Source: Plasmodium coatneyi (Eukaryota; Apicomplexa; Aconoidasida; Haemosporida; Plasmodiidae). Taken from it: a DNA stretch of 64,000 nucleotides. The notes beneath the pieces were generated by a model, which did not search any database, was not told where the DNA came from, and worked only from the letters and a program-made list of their open reading frames with translations. Of the stretch, positions 48,135 to 58,300 are shown piece after piece. A program made the position numbers and the translations under genes. Every line of letters begins with the position of its first letter. Within the stretch, counting starts at the first letter, position 1. The DNA is taken from contig NC_033566.1 of the NCBI RefSeq assembly GCF_001680005.1, positions 2,232,001 through 2,296,000 on the forward strand. Reading direction: 5' to 3'.

Positions 48135-49778
48135 ATGGCTGAGGTAATGCCACTTTATTCCTTCCTTATTCTAAAGGGGGCATTTGAATAATATGTGTCC
48201 ACATATAATGTGTGCACATATAACAAGCACACATAGAAATATATATGTATATTAATACATATGTGGACATATATATAACTATATATATATTCCACTCCTT
48301 TTCTACCATTTACATTTTCAGGGACAACATTTAAATTTGTTAACTTCATATGCCCAATTCTATAAGACCTTCAATGGCAATGCGCAGAATTGTAATAACA
48401 CTGGTGCCAAGCCTGACGATTTGGATACTAAATTAAAGACCACTTTCTCAGATTGTACAAACATTACTAAGGACGCTAAGAAAATTGCCCATGCGTATTG
48501 TTACGCATCTTGGATGAATGGACAACCAAATCAGTACAAAAATAAAGAACCTTGTGAATTTTTTTATTATTGGTTAGGAGATACATATGGGAATGATTTA
48601 AAGCATAATCATACATTTTCAAAGCTTCTGACTGCAATTCACGAAACGCTGAAGGGAGATGATTATTTGGTCAAATGTAGAATTAAATACGATGATATTA
48701 ACGAAGCACTTGTTAGCCACATGAAAAGAGTATATGAATATAATTACGAACATGAGAAAATAAACAGTTGGTTACTACAGAATGGGCTCCAATGTGAAAC
48801 ACAGTGGTCAAAGTATCTGAATGAAGTTTCCTCAGGATGTGAAGCTATAAGAGCAGATTGCAAAGGGAAGAACCACACCAATAGTAATACATATTGCTAC
48901 GACTTCCATACTAAGTATAAGTTACCTTGTGGTATAGCGGAAGCGTTAAATTTGTATTGTAAAGAGGCAGCTAACCTGGACGAAGGTACGCAACATACCT
49001 CCGTGGTGCAAAAATTAAAGGCCGAACGCGAAGACGCATCAATGGTGAAACAGCAAGCACAATACATACAACTCAAACTAGACGAAGCGGTTCATCAAGC
49101 AAATAAAGCTTCTTCTCTTTCTTCTGCTTTTGGTGCCATGGCACTAATGGAATTACCAGCATTGGCATATTTTCTATATAAGGTAAAAAATTACAATTAC
49201 AGTTCCGAAATATAAATAATAGTACTTAACCCCCTAGACCTTTCCTTCCTTCTTCCTTCCACCTAACACAACCTTCCCAACCACCCCTAACAACCTTCCT
49301 TCCACCAACCACCACCCACCTAACAATCCTTCCTTCCAACAACCACCCCTAACACAACCTTCCTTGTACGCTACCATCCATAACAACCTTCGTTCTACAA
49401 CCCCTAACAACCTTCCTACCACCCCTAACAACCCATCTACCTACCTACAACCGAACAATCGTCTTTCTTTTCTTGCAGTATAAACCATGGTCTTCTTGGT
49501 TTAGTAACCACACATCTGGAAATGGAGGAAGAAGGAGCAACAGAAGAGGAAGAAGATCTGCTGGACAAAACTTCGATGTGTCTGCAGAAGATACTTTCAC
49601 TGAATATTCAACGGACACTTCAACAACAATAGGTCCAACAGATCCAGCAGAACATTCCACCACACTACGTTCTCGTCCTCCGCACACAATACCGTCTACC
49701 AACAGAGAAGGAAGAGCAAGAGCGAATAACAATACACCAGGTCATCACCGGAACAATGTAGGTTACAGTCGCATGTAA
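48135..49778 (+). CDS. kir: KIR/pir-family antigen, short-exon-1 subtype
   Basis: Exons 48135-48143, 48322-49182, 49479-49778, phase 0, about 389 residues. Exon 1 is three codons (MAE). Exon 2 starts GQHLNLLTSYAQFYKTFNGN, with PCEFFYYWLGDTYGNDL, an Ala/Gln/Lys-rich helical juxtamembrane stretch (about 235-265) and a membrane segment (269-288) ending YFLYK. Exon 3 begins YKPWSSWFSNHTSGNG and ends NVGYSRM. Highly similar to the gene at 26247 in exon 1, the 5' flank and the exon 2 ends (HAYCYA, QANKASSLSSAFG). Last antigen gene before the chromosome core. Confidence 0.87.
49215..49460. repeat. C-rich interspersed repeat in KIR intron 2
   Basis: CCACCCCTAACAACCTTCC units, sense-strand C-rich. 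Confidence 0.8.
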
Positions 49779-52363
49779 CACCGTCGCTGTGTAACAGTCA
49801 TTTGGAATGTTGAATGAGTGTGTGCCACCTCCCTCAAGAGGGGAGACGCAAAAATAACAGTGTGCACAGTTTATATATACAGTGTAAGGAGAAATGGAAA
49901 ATGACCATTCTTTTTCCCTACATTCCTTTTTCTTTTTTTCTTTTTTTCGTTTTTTTCTGTTTTTATGAGTCACACGTGATTGACTTAGTAATAGAGCGGT
50001 TTCTTCGCGCGTAATGCATGTGATGTGTATGTGCAGCGGCGCAAGAAAAATAAACACACACTACCAAAGTTATATCTTGGGTGGGAGGATGCTAAATTTT
50101 GATCTGTAAGTATTGCCAAATGTCATATAAAATAAAGTACATAAAGGGTATGACTTAATATCCGCAGCGGAAACAATAAAAATGTGCACAAATAAGGCTA
50201 CTGAATGAATTTACTTTTTACCATTAAATTTTGAAGCCCCTATGGGGAATAACCAATTCCATATTTCAAGGTGTAATGAAATTTGTGAGCTTCCAAAATG
50301 AAATAATTCCTACCATCATAACTGTCCATTTAAACCAAATGTTCGGTAACTTACATGCACCACGATTCCATATCCATTCTGCCACCTGGAAAATAGTGCC
50401 AATGGGAAAATTGCGCATAATATGCATTTGTACATGTTTGTGTGTGTGTATAGCACCCACTGAACACCTATGTGAGCCCCCTTGGCAGTTCTTTTCCCTA
50501 CATCTTATTTAGGGAGGTAGAATTCTTTAGGAAAAGTACAAAATATGGGATAAGCATAACGCATCTATGCGCGAACCATCGTGTAATTTGTGTGATATTT
50601 TTAAAAAGGGAATATGCTCAAATGGGAACGCCTGCTTATACCACTGTGAAAAATCGTGCACAGATTCGTAAAATTTCTACTTAAGATGCATTATATTCCT
50701 TACTTCCCGTCCTTCCTTCTGCGTCTATATGTCCTTTAAACCATTCCCGCAAGGTACTGCGCAGGAGCGGCTCTTTTCAATAGGAGATGATGCCAATCTT
50801 TGCAAGTAAACCAGAAGAAGCTTTAAAATTGTGTACTCCGTAAAATTCTCACTTTTCAACGAATATAATTCAATCGTACCTTACGGTAACTCCTTTTTCA
50901 CATTTTCCCATGTAACCTACTCGTCCTAAGAAGCTCCCTTCGGGATACGATCAGCTCGTCGTACCACGAGTTACAGACGCCATTTTTTTTCTCCTTTATT
51001 TTGGGCATATTAGCCGAGACATCATCCCTTCATTTAAGAGAAAAAGCGGGCGAAGATTAATGCGCGAACAAGATTAATTTAATCACAAAGAATTGTTACA
51101 TATAATTTGCGAGTTCAGGAAGTACAAGCTTTTCAGCTTCTGCTTTCCCTTTTCTCCGTAAGCTACTGTAGTAATTCTGCGAGTAATTTCTCCTGAGGGA
51201 AAAAAAAAAAAAAAACTGTGAATTTTCCCCATTAAAAGAGAAAAAATTAACTCAAAAGGAGATAATTCATTCGTCCATATCCATACTAATGAGAACGATA
51301 GGGTTATGCAACTTCCCTTCCTCCATTTCCATTCTTCGCGCTCTTAAAACATGAATTCCTTCCATACATTCGTGTGTTTTACTTTCCTGTTATGAGCACC
51401 TCGTAACTTGTTTAAAAAAAACCCTCCACGATGAAACGTGCTCATAATAGCTTTGCCACCTTAAATGTGTGCATCAACGAAGCAAAACCCATTTGTACAG
51501 CAGCATGAAATTGCGCCACCTTCATTTGTTCATCGAAACAGTGGTGCACACATAAGAACGCATTCAAAGGGAGTTATTTTTTCCTCCTTTCCTTTATGGA
51601 ACATATTCCACCCCATTTTTAGTGTGTGTAGTATTTTTCTTTCCCCCATTGTTTCCTCTTTTTACACCCTCCCTGCGAAAAAGCACATCTGAATGGCTAG
51701 ACAGGATACGCGCCCCTGCCATAAAAGGAACAAATTTACTCCAACAGCTACTGTTAGTACCTACACCTATGGAGGTGTGAGCCTGTGGAGATCTACACCC
51801 TGAAGGACGCGCCCCACGAATGGCAGAAGTTTTCTTAAAGGTTGTTCAAAAGTGAGGCAGGCTGCTGGAGGGCGCCGACAAGTACCGCTACACAAGCAAC
51901 GTGACACAAATAACATGCCCGTTCAGCATACATTTTTGACAAAAAAGTGGTATGGAGAAATATTTAAGCAGTTGGCCCGTATGTACCATTCAAGCTGATG
52001 CTTCACGGAAAAACATTTCTGGAAGTGGAAACGTAAAAGTTCACTTGCTCGTACGTGTTCTGTGTTAAGGATGCAATTGAAATTTGCACCATCATGGAGA
52101 GAAACACATCTTAATTGGGTGCTTTCCTTTTTTTTTCACGAATACGTATGTGCAAAGGTACACTAAGGAGGGGGAGCATTTTGGGTGGGGTTCCCTTGCA
52201 ACCCCGCTTTGAACACCTCCCCTTGGAATAACTCCCCGTGCAATACCCCCCGTGGAGTACCCCCATTGGAATAAGTCCCTTTGGGGGACGCTGCTACGCC
52301 TGCACCGCGGTTTATTTTCTTCTCTCCTGTGCCACTTCACCCTGCGGACGGTGAGGCGTCCAA
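49779..52363. other. Boundary between subtelomere and chromosome core
   Basis: 2.6 kb without a supported gene. The KIR downstream element lies at 49882-49910. After about 50.05 kb the interspersed repeats and TA tracts stop and the sequence becomes more complex, marking the subtelomere/core border. Small frames (50231-50512, 51465-51692) have no recognisable features. Confidence 0.6.
49882..49910 (+). promoter_or_regulatory. Conserved KIR downstream element
   Basis: GTGTAAGGAGAAATGG then AAAATGACCATTC, about 105 bases past the KIR stop. Confidence 0.5.
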
Positions 52364-53161
52364 TTACTGGAGCAGCTTGGAGGGGTCGTAGGGGACTCCG
52401 TTCTCCAGTCTCTGCTTTGAGACGATTATCGGCTTCGCGTTCAAACTGACATTGTCGTACAGCTGGCCGTGCTCGTCCAGCCCACTGGCATCGAGGTTCT
52501 TGTTTGGGGACACAGCCAGGGATTCTAAGTACTCGTCTACCAAATAGTAGTTGTAATAGTACTTAAACTTGGAGTACTGATCCTTAGTGCTGTTAAGCCT
52601 GCAGGATTTCTTGGAAGCGTTTTTTCCGAAAAGGCAGTTTCCATCCAGCTCGAGTGGGTCGTCCCCCTGGTCGTGGTCTTCCTGGGATTGATCATCCTGG
52701 ACATTTCCCCCCTCCTGCCTACGCCCTAACTGTTGCGAAATCTTCTGTTGACTATAAACCCAATCGTCCAGCACCTCTTCTGGCAAGGCTATTTTCGTCG
52801 TACTTTCGTCCACGGGCAGTTTTATTTTACAAGTTTCGCGATACACTGGCTGCCATTCTACGTTCTGATGATCAGTAGGAAGGATTTCGTTTACACTCCT
52901 CTCACTTGGTTCCTGCTCTTGAATGCTTTTATTCGTTGTGAGTTTCGTTTTCTGCAAATCTCTTATGGTCTGATCATGCTTGCTTGAAAAGAGCCTTCTG
53001 ATTTTGTCCCGAATGCTGGTCCCATTACCTTGTTCCGTTAGTTGGTTTTCTGACCCGTTCCTGACACTCTGGTGCATGATGCTTCTGGCCCGATTTTTAT
53101 AAATCACGGGCTTCTGAAATTGGGTACTCCCGTTCATTGTTACAGTGGAAGAGTTATTCAT
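52364..53161 (-). CDS. Conserved-looking hypothetical protein
   Basis: 265 residues from the ATG at 53161 (MNNSSTVTMNGSTQFQKPV). The frame is open 21 codons further upstream but without an ATG. No membrane segment or signal. Features are a basic N-terminal part with IRDKIRRLFSSKHDQTIRDL (about 50-70), an acidic low-complexity patch (about 158-180), a Tyr-rich segment YSKFKYYYNYYLVDEYLESL (about 200-220) and a C-terminus GVPYDPSKLLQ. Codon use and the more complex sequence fit a core gene rather than an antigen family. I do not recognise it. It may form a divergent promoter with the exons starting near 53583. Confidence 0.75.
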   Translation of the reverse strand: MNNSSTVTMNGSTQFQKPVIYKNRARSIMHQSVRNGSENQLTEQGNGTSIRDKIRRLFSSKHDQTIRDLQKTKLTTNKSIQEQEPSERSVNEILPTDHQNVEWQPVYRETCKIKLPVDESTTKIALPEEVLDDWVYSQQKISQQLGRRQEGGNVQDDQSQEDHDQGDDPLELDGNCLFGKNASKKSCRLNSTKDQYSKFKYYYNYYLVDEYLESLAVSPNKNLDASGLDEHGQLYDNVSLNAKPIIVSKQRLENGVPYDPSKLLQ

Positions 53162-53582
53162 TTTGGCTTTTTTTCTTCTTTTTTTTTCAGTGTACGATAA
53201 GAGTGAGAAGGAAATTGTTGTCACTTAAACTGGGGAAGAGGGGTTTTATTCATGGGCAGTAAATGAATACACGTAGACACGCGCGGGAAGGTGTGTAGGG
53301 CGGTGAACATGTGCGTCTGTTAACAACCGGGGGCAATTTAACACGATTAACTTGTTTATGCATTCGTTTGTTGGCAAAAATGGGGCTCGACAGTTACTCG
53401 CAATATTATTCTACGTAAAATTGTCATTTCTACGCACTGCTATCGCGCGCTTTGATTTTGCGAATGTATGGGAATTGCGAAACAAACGGCAGTGCATGTA
53501 CAAAAGTGTGTAGCTATGTGCGTGCATGTTCTTTTGTGCACAGCGCGCGCGCACTAATTTAAGGCTACCTTTTTTTTTTCAG
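53162..53582. other. Divergent intergenic region
   Basis: A probable two-way promoter between the minus-strand gene at 53161 and the plus-strand exons from 53583. A first exon of the plus-strand gene may lie here: the exon at 53583 needs one base carried over, and candidate ATGs occur at about 53375 and 53465, but none gives a decisive donor. Confidence 0.4.
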
Positions 53583-54182
53583 CGAAATGGGGTAAATTGT
53601 TGAACATTTACAAACCGTTGCTGAGGCATTTCTACAACGAAAATTGGGAATCTCAACAAATTGACGAGAAACATAAGCATAGAACAAAAATTAAAGTAAA
53701 AATAGTGACAACGGTTAACACGCACAAGGAGGTAAGAACGCAGCTGCTAATGCTGTATATATAGCTGCACGTATAGGTACAGGTTTGCATGGGAATGCGT
53801 GTTAAAAATTAAAACGTTTTTTCAGCTTCATGCTGCGCAGCGCGAAAAGCGTACATATGTTGGACAAGGTTGAAATGGAACTGCTACTGTCCTATTCGTT
53901 AAAAGTCTTTTTTTACTTGCTCATAAAGGAAAAGACTCCTTGTTTGATGAATTGGAAGTACGTTTTGGACGTCCACGCCTATGTGCACACCTTGTGCAAA
54001 AAGGGAATATAAATACCCACACGGGTGTATACATGGGTATGTATATTTTTTTTTTTTTTTTTTTTTTTTTGTGAACAGCTAATTTACAACGGCACAAAAC
54101 AGACGTCTGCTGCGTACCGATGGCTGTTTAAAGACAGAAAAGTATGACTCGTTAGGCATATTTTAACTACAAGTAGGTATGA

Positions 54183-54213
<31 letters not shown>

Positions 54214-54284
54214 GGTTTTTTTATGAACAAATTTGAATAGTTGTTCAGGTAAAATATAATCTACGTTATTTTGTAGCTAGTTAA
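53583..54284 (+). CDS. Cluster of small exons of an unresolved gene
   Basis: Candidate exons: 53583-53731 (acceptor TTTTTTTTTTCAG, donor GTAAGA; includes LLNIYKPLLRHFYNENWESQ), 53826-~53960 (acceptor TTTTTTCAG; LDKVEMELLLSYSLKVFF), 54079-54141 (LIYNGTKQTSAAYRWLFKDRK region, donor GTATGA) and 54249-54284 (VKYNLRYFVAS then stop). Each has good coding character and splice sites, but the phase between the first two does not close with the obvious donor, and the start codon is not identified. It may be a small separate gene of about 150-200 residues or the N-terminal part of the NDK-like gene downstream. Function not recognised. Confidence 0.35.
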
Positions 54285-55237
54285 GGCTATGAACAATTAG
54301 CTAGAAAAAAAAAAAAAAAAAAAAAGTTGCACACAGTTTCGTCTGTTTTCTCGCTATAGAACAGCACAGAATGCATTGGACATTTTTTGCATGTGCGTGT
54401 ATATCAAATTGGGGTACTGGTACAGACCCCCGTATAGTCAGCCCTTCCTTTTCTATTTGTAATATCTCTTCGATCGCTACCAGGGGAAATGCAAAAGTGT
54501 CGAACACATACACCCTTGAACATTTGTTAAAATGGCCGAAAATTGGAGGCGTTTTCCAAATGAGGGATTTTGCGTGAAATTACTTCTTTCATTTTTTAAG
54601 AATGCTTCAAAATGGTGAGAACACATGAGAGCAACGAGTTTGCGACTTTGCCAACCCAGCAGAGAGCTTGATCATGGTGCCGCTACAATCGATGTTGAGT
54701 AGACCACCTAAGAGGTGCACAGCCGAGTACAATTTGTTTAAAAAATGAAAATTGCGAGGGGAATATTGGAATGTCGTAATGTCCGCATGTGTATGTGTGC
54801 CTGCTTATCCATTTTGCACGATGTAACCGTATGGGCCTTTTTAAGAGGCACCCTTCAAGTGACAATTACGTTACTGCAAATTTGGCATCCACGTCACGTG
54901 AGGCCACGCTATAGCTAACGAGTGACGGGCATTCAGTATAGTTAAAAATGTCATACATAAGCTATGGATGAAAAGCCTCGAAAACACACATTTGATACTC
55001 GCAGCTAAAAGGAACACCGCTTTTAACAAATGTTCTTGCAAAAATGGGCTAGACGCAGGGGAAAAGAAAAATTGCCTTTCTTGATTTTTTTTTTTTTTAA
55101 TGCATAATTTTTTAACAAATTCGGGAAACAAGATTTCCATGTGGAAAGCATCACTGTTCAGCACACTCGAAGATGGATAAGCCTTTTCCTTTTAAACATA
55201 TATTGCACTTCTTATTTTATTTTATTTTCCTACGCAG
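54285..55237. other. Intergenic or intronic stretch
   Basis: No exon is supported with confidence. A plus-strand frame at 54371-54577 has no good splice context. The stretch could be an intron if the exons at 53583-54284 belong to the downstream gene. Confidence 0.4.
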
Positions 55238-55325
55238 GTAAGGTTCTGCGCATCATTTGTTGAAACGTTTCGTACGTAAAAAAATTTCCAAGGAATGTCT
55301 AAAATGCCTCTAAACCCTTTTTTCA

Positions 55326-55360
<35 letters not shown>

Positions 55361-58300
55361 AAATTTAAATGGCGTTATTCATATATATGTAATCCTTTTG
55401 CTTAAACAAATGAGCATGAGAAGTAACTATATTAAGCAAGATTATTCAAAAGGAGAACACACCTTTTTTTTGTGTACTATGCCTTATATAATGACAGTAC
55501 CTTGACACGCATTTCTCTTCTGTCAGTACTGGCGCTGAATCATGATGAAAGACGAAAGGTGTATTTTTATCATATTGCCGGACGTTACAAACAATTTTAA
55601 AGTAACAAATGGGAGGAGCGATTATGAGGAGAACTGCCGTAGTTTATGAAATTAGTGACGCGGGGGAAAAAATGGATGTGTCACAGCAGACCCGTGTGGA
55701 CATGCATATACATAGGTACATGTGCACACGCGCAGATGATCACACACACACCCATCGTTCTCGCCAACACAGGATGAAGAGGTCCTAGAAAAACTGGAAG
55801 AGAAAAACTTCATCATTTTAAAAAAGAAGAAAGTGCACTTGACAGAAGTAAACAACCGCGAAACAGTTAATCATCCCGCTTGGTCGCATAGGCACGTGTT
55901 AGGCAGTGGAACGCATTGAGTAGACAAAATGCACAAAGAGAACCAAAGATGGAGGCATACTGGTAGATACTACTAATGATAGTGGACAAAAGAACAGTCG
56001 CAACTTGGGCGTCCGTTCCACGTATTAAACAGATGGCACATGTTTGGGGGGATACATTTGATTGCAATGCATTTTTCCATTTTACCATTTTGTCATTTTT
56101 TTTTTTTTTTGTTTCCTTAATTTCTTTACCCCTTTTTCGTCCCCGCGAAGAATGAAATAAAAGAAATATTAAACGACAAGCCTGAGCAGTACAGCAGTAT
56201 AGGCGAGTTTTACGCGTACGTGGAAAGCGGGCTGTCAGTCATTTCTTTGGTAAAGCACATCGAAGGCAACACGGCGGAAAAGTTGAATTCGCTAGTTAAG
56301 AGCACATCTATCTTGATAAAGGATGAAAAATACTTTGAATGGTTATACATACGAGCGTGAGCATGGAGTGTGTGCATGAACACGTGCATGTACATCTGTC
56401 CACATGTTTACGTGTGGATACTTGACACCGTTCCACCAAGCATCGCTTCTTTTTGTTTATTTTTTTTTTTTTTTTCCTCCCTTTTGGACCCCTCTGCCGA
56501 CAGCCTAGAATACCAGTGCAACTTAAAGTGCAGGAATGTCCCATTCTACTTTAGCAAAAATGATTGGTATTTTAGTAGAGACCTGAATTACTTCTTCCCC
56601 CCCGGGACAACAATTTTTTGGAAAGAACTTTGATAATATTAAAACCGGACGTGATAGAGCAGAACAAGATAGGTGACATAGTTAACGACATTTTGAATTT
56701 TGGTTTGTTGATCGTCGCAGTGAAGAGGGGCATCTTGTCTGCTGAGAGGGCTCGCAGTCTGTATGAGGGGTCGGCTGGGAAGGTATGTAGCTACGTCTCG
56801 CAGAAGGGTGGCCTATCGGGACGTTAGCGCATCACGGCATGGTTATTTGTGTACTTCTGTACTTGTGTATTTGTTTATTTATTTATTTTTTTTTTTCCTT
56901 CCAAATAGCCCTACTACGATGTCCTGATAGAATTTATGACCTCTGCGAAGGGAATAGGTTAGACAGAGGGAAGAAAAATAAAAGTTCGGCGATTCTGCAA
57001 CAAATGGATGTAAGTGAAAAGATGCATGTGGGACTGCACCCGGGTGTACATCTCTCATTTGTGCTTCCTTCCCCTTTTTCAGTGTGCCTAATTGTTGAGG
57101 GGAAGAACTGCCTAAGGCTGGCGAAGATTTTGTGTGGCCCCTGCTCTTCCATGGTTCCCTTTGAAGACATACCGAGTGCGTGTTTGAAGAAGAAGTATGG
57201 AACTTGCGCGATGCGGAATGCTGTGGTAGGGGGAGGGAGGACAAAAAGGGAAAGAGAGGTCCATGGGCCTAAATACACACCGAGATGGAGGAAGTCTGCT
57301 CTCCTCACGGACATTTTTTTTTTTTTTTTTTTTTTTTTCCGATGCAGCACACCCCCAGTGAGGACAACATAGACAGAGAGATAAATCTATTTTTTGGTGA
57401 AGAAAATTTTTGCAGCGAAAATGGCATTTTGCTAATAAGAAAGGGTGCACTAAGTGGAGAAGAGTTAAACGATCTGCGAGATTACTTGCATGATTACGGA
57501 TTCAACGTGTTGGAAGAGAAAATAATATCGGTTGACGAGGGTACTTTGAGAAACATATTTGAAGAACCCGGAATGGTAGACCCTAGTGTAGGGCCACAGA
57601 CGCAGTACGTAATCATCACCCTTTCCAGAGTGAACTGTATCACGTGTCTGCACTACCTAATGGGAGGGAGGAGCGCCAAGGAATCCAAATTGAAAAGGCC
57701 AAACAGTATCAGAAGCATGTTCAGCCTTGATAACAATGACATTATATTTGTGAAGGATAAAAAAAAAATTAACAACCTCATAAGACAGTACTTCCTCTTC
57801 GAAAAATACAACGACTCCATTACAGTCGACATGGTAAAGAATTTTTTGTATCGCAAAAATGTTACTTTTTACGAGAAGGAAGAAGAAAATATAAAGTTGA
57901 GGGAGGTCCTTCTGGAATGCTTCACCAAAATGTGTGAGTCAAAACCGAGTGAAGAGGCAGCCATAGTGTGGCTCAGCGAGTGGCTTAAGCAGAAAAAGGG
58001 AGAAATAATGGGGAACGTAAAGAAGAACGAAGTGGTCGGGAGAAAATTGGGACATCTGCACCAACATGGGGGGAAGGATAAAGCTGGAGTAGCTGACGCA
58101 GCGGACGAGGAGAAAGTTAAACAAAGTAGTAATCCCCTAGGTAGCGTCGGTAACAATGCAGGTGGAGGAACCAAACGGGAAGGTCCTAACCAGATTAGCA
58201 TCTTCCATAAAGCACCCAAGGGAAACAAAAAAATTTTTATCATACCTGACATTCACGACGAGAGGAAGAATACCCCGATTAGTGAAGATAATGATGAAGA

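Noticed and set aside
2584..49778. Host CD99-like stretches in KIR ectodomains (reported for P. knowlesi KIR)
   Set aside because: None could be recognised by eye; a database comparison would be needed, so no claim is made.
1..50000. Telomere-type GGGTT(T/C)A arrays
   Set aside because: I looked for interstitial telomere arrays as known in P. knowlesi. Only the TTAGGGG-containing interspersed repeat is present, which is not a true telomere repeat.
54371..54577. 68-codon plus-strand frame between the small exons and the NDK-like gene
   Set aside because: It ends in a stop without a donor and has no domain similarity; neither splice side supports it.
57285..57347. Possible protein start with a long Phe run in front of the last NDK-like exon
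   Set aside because: The Phe run is the polypyrimidine tract of an acceptor (…GATGCAG). The exon starts at CAC (57348), which continues the NDK motif NAVH in phase with the previous exon.
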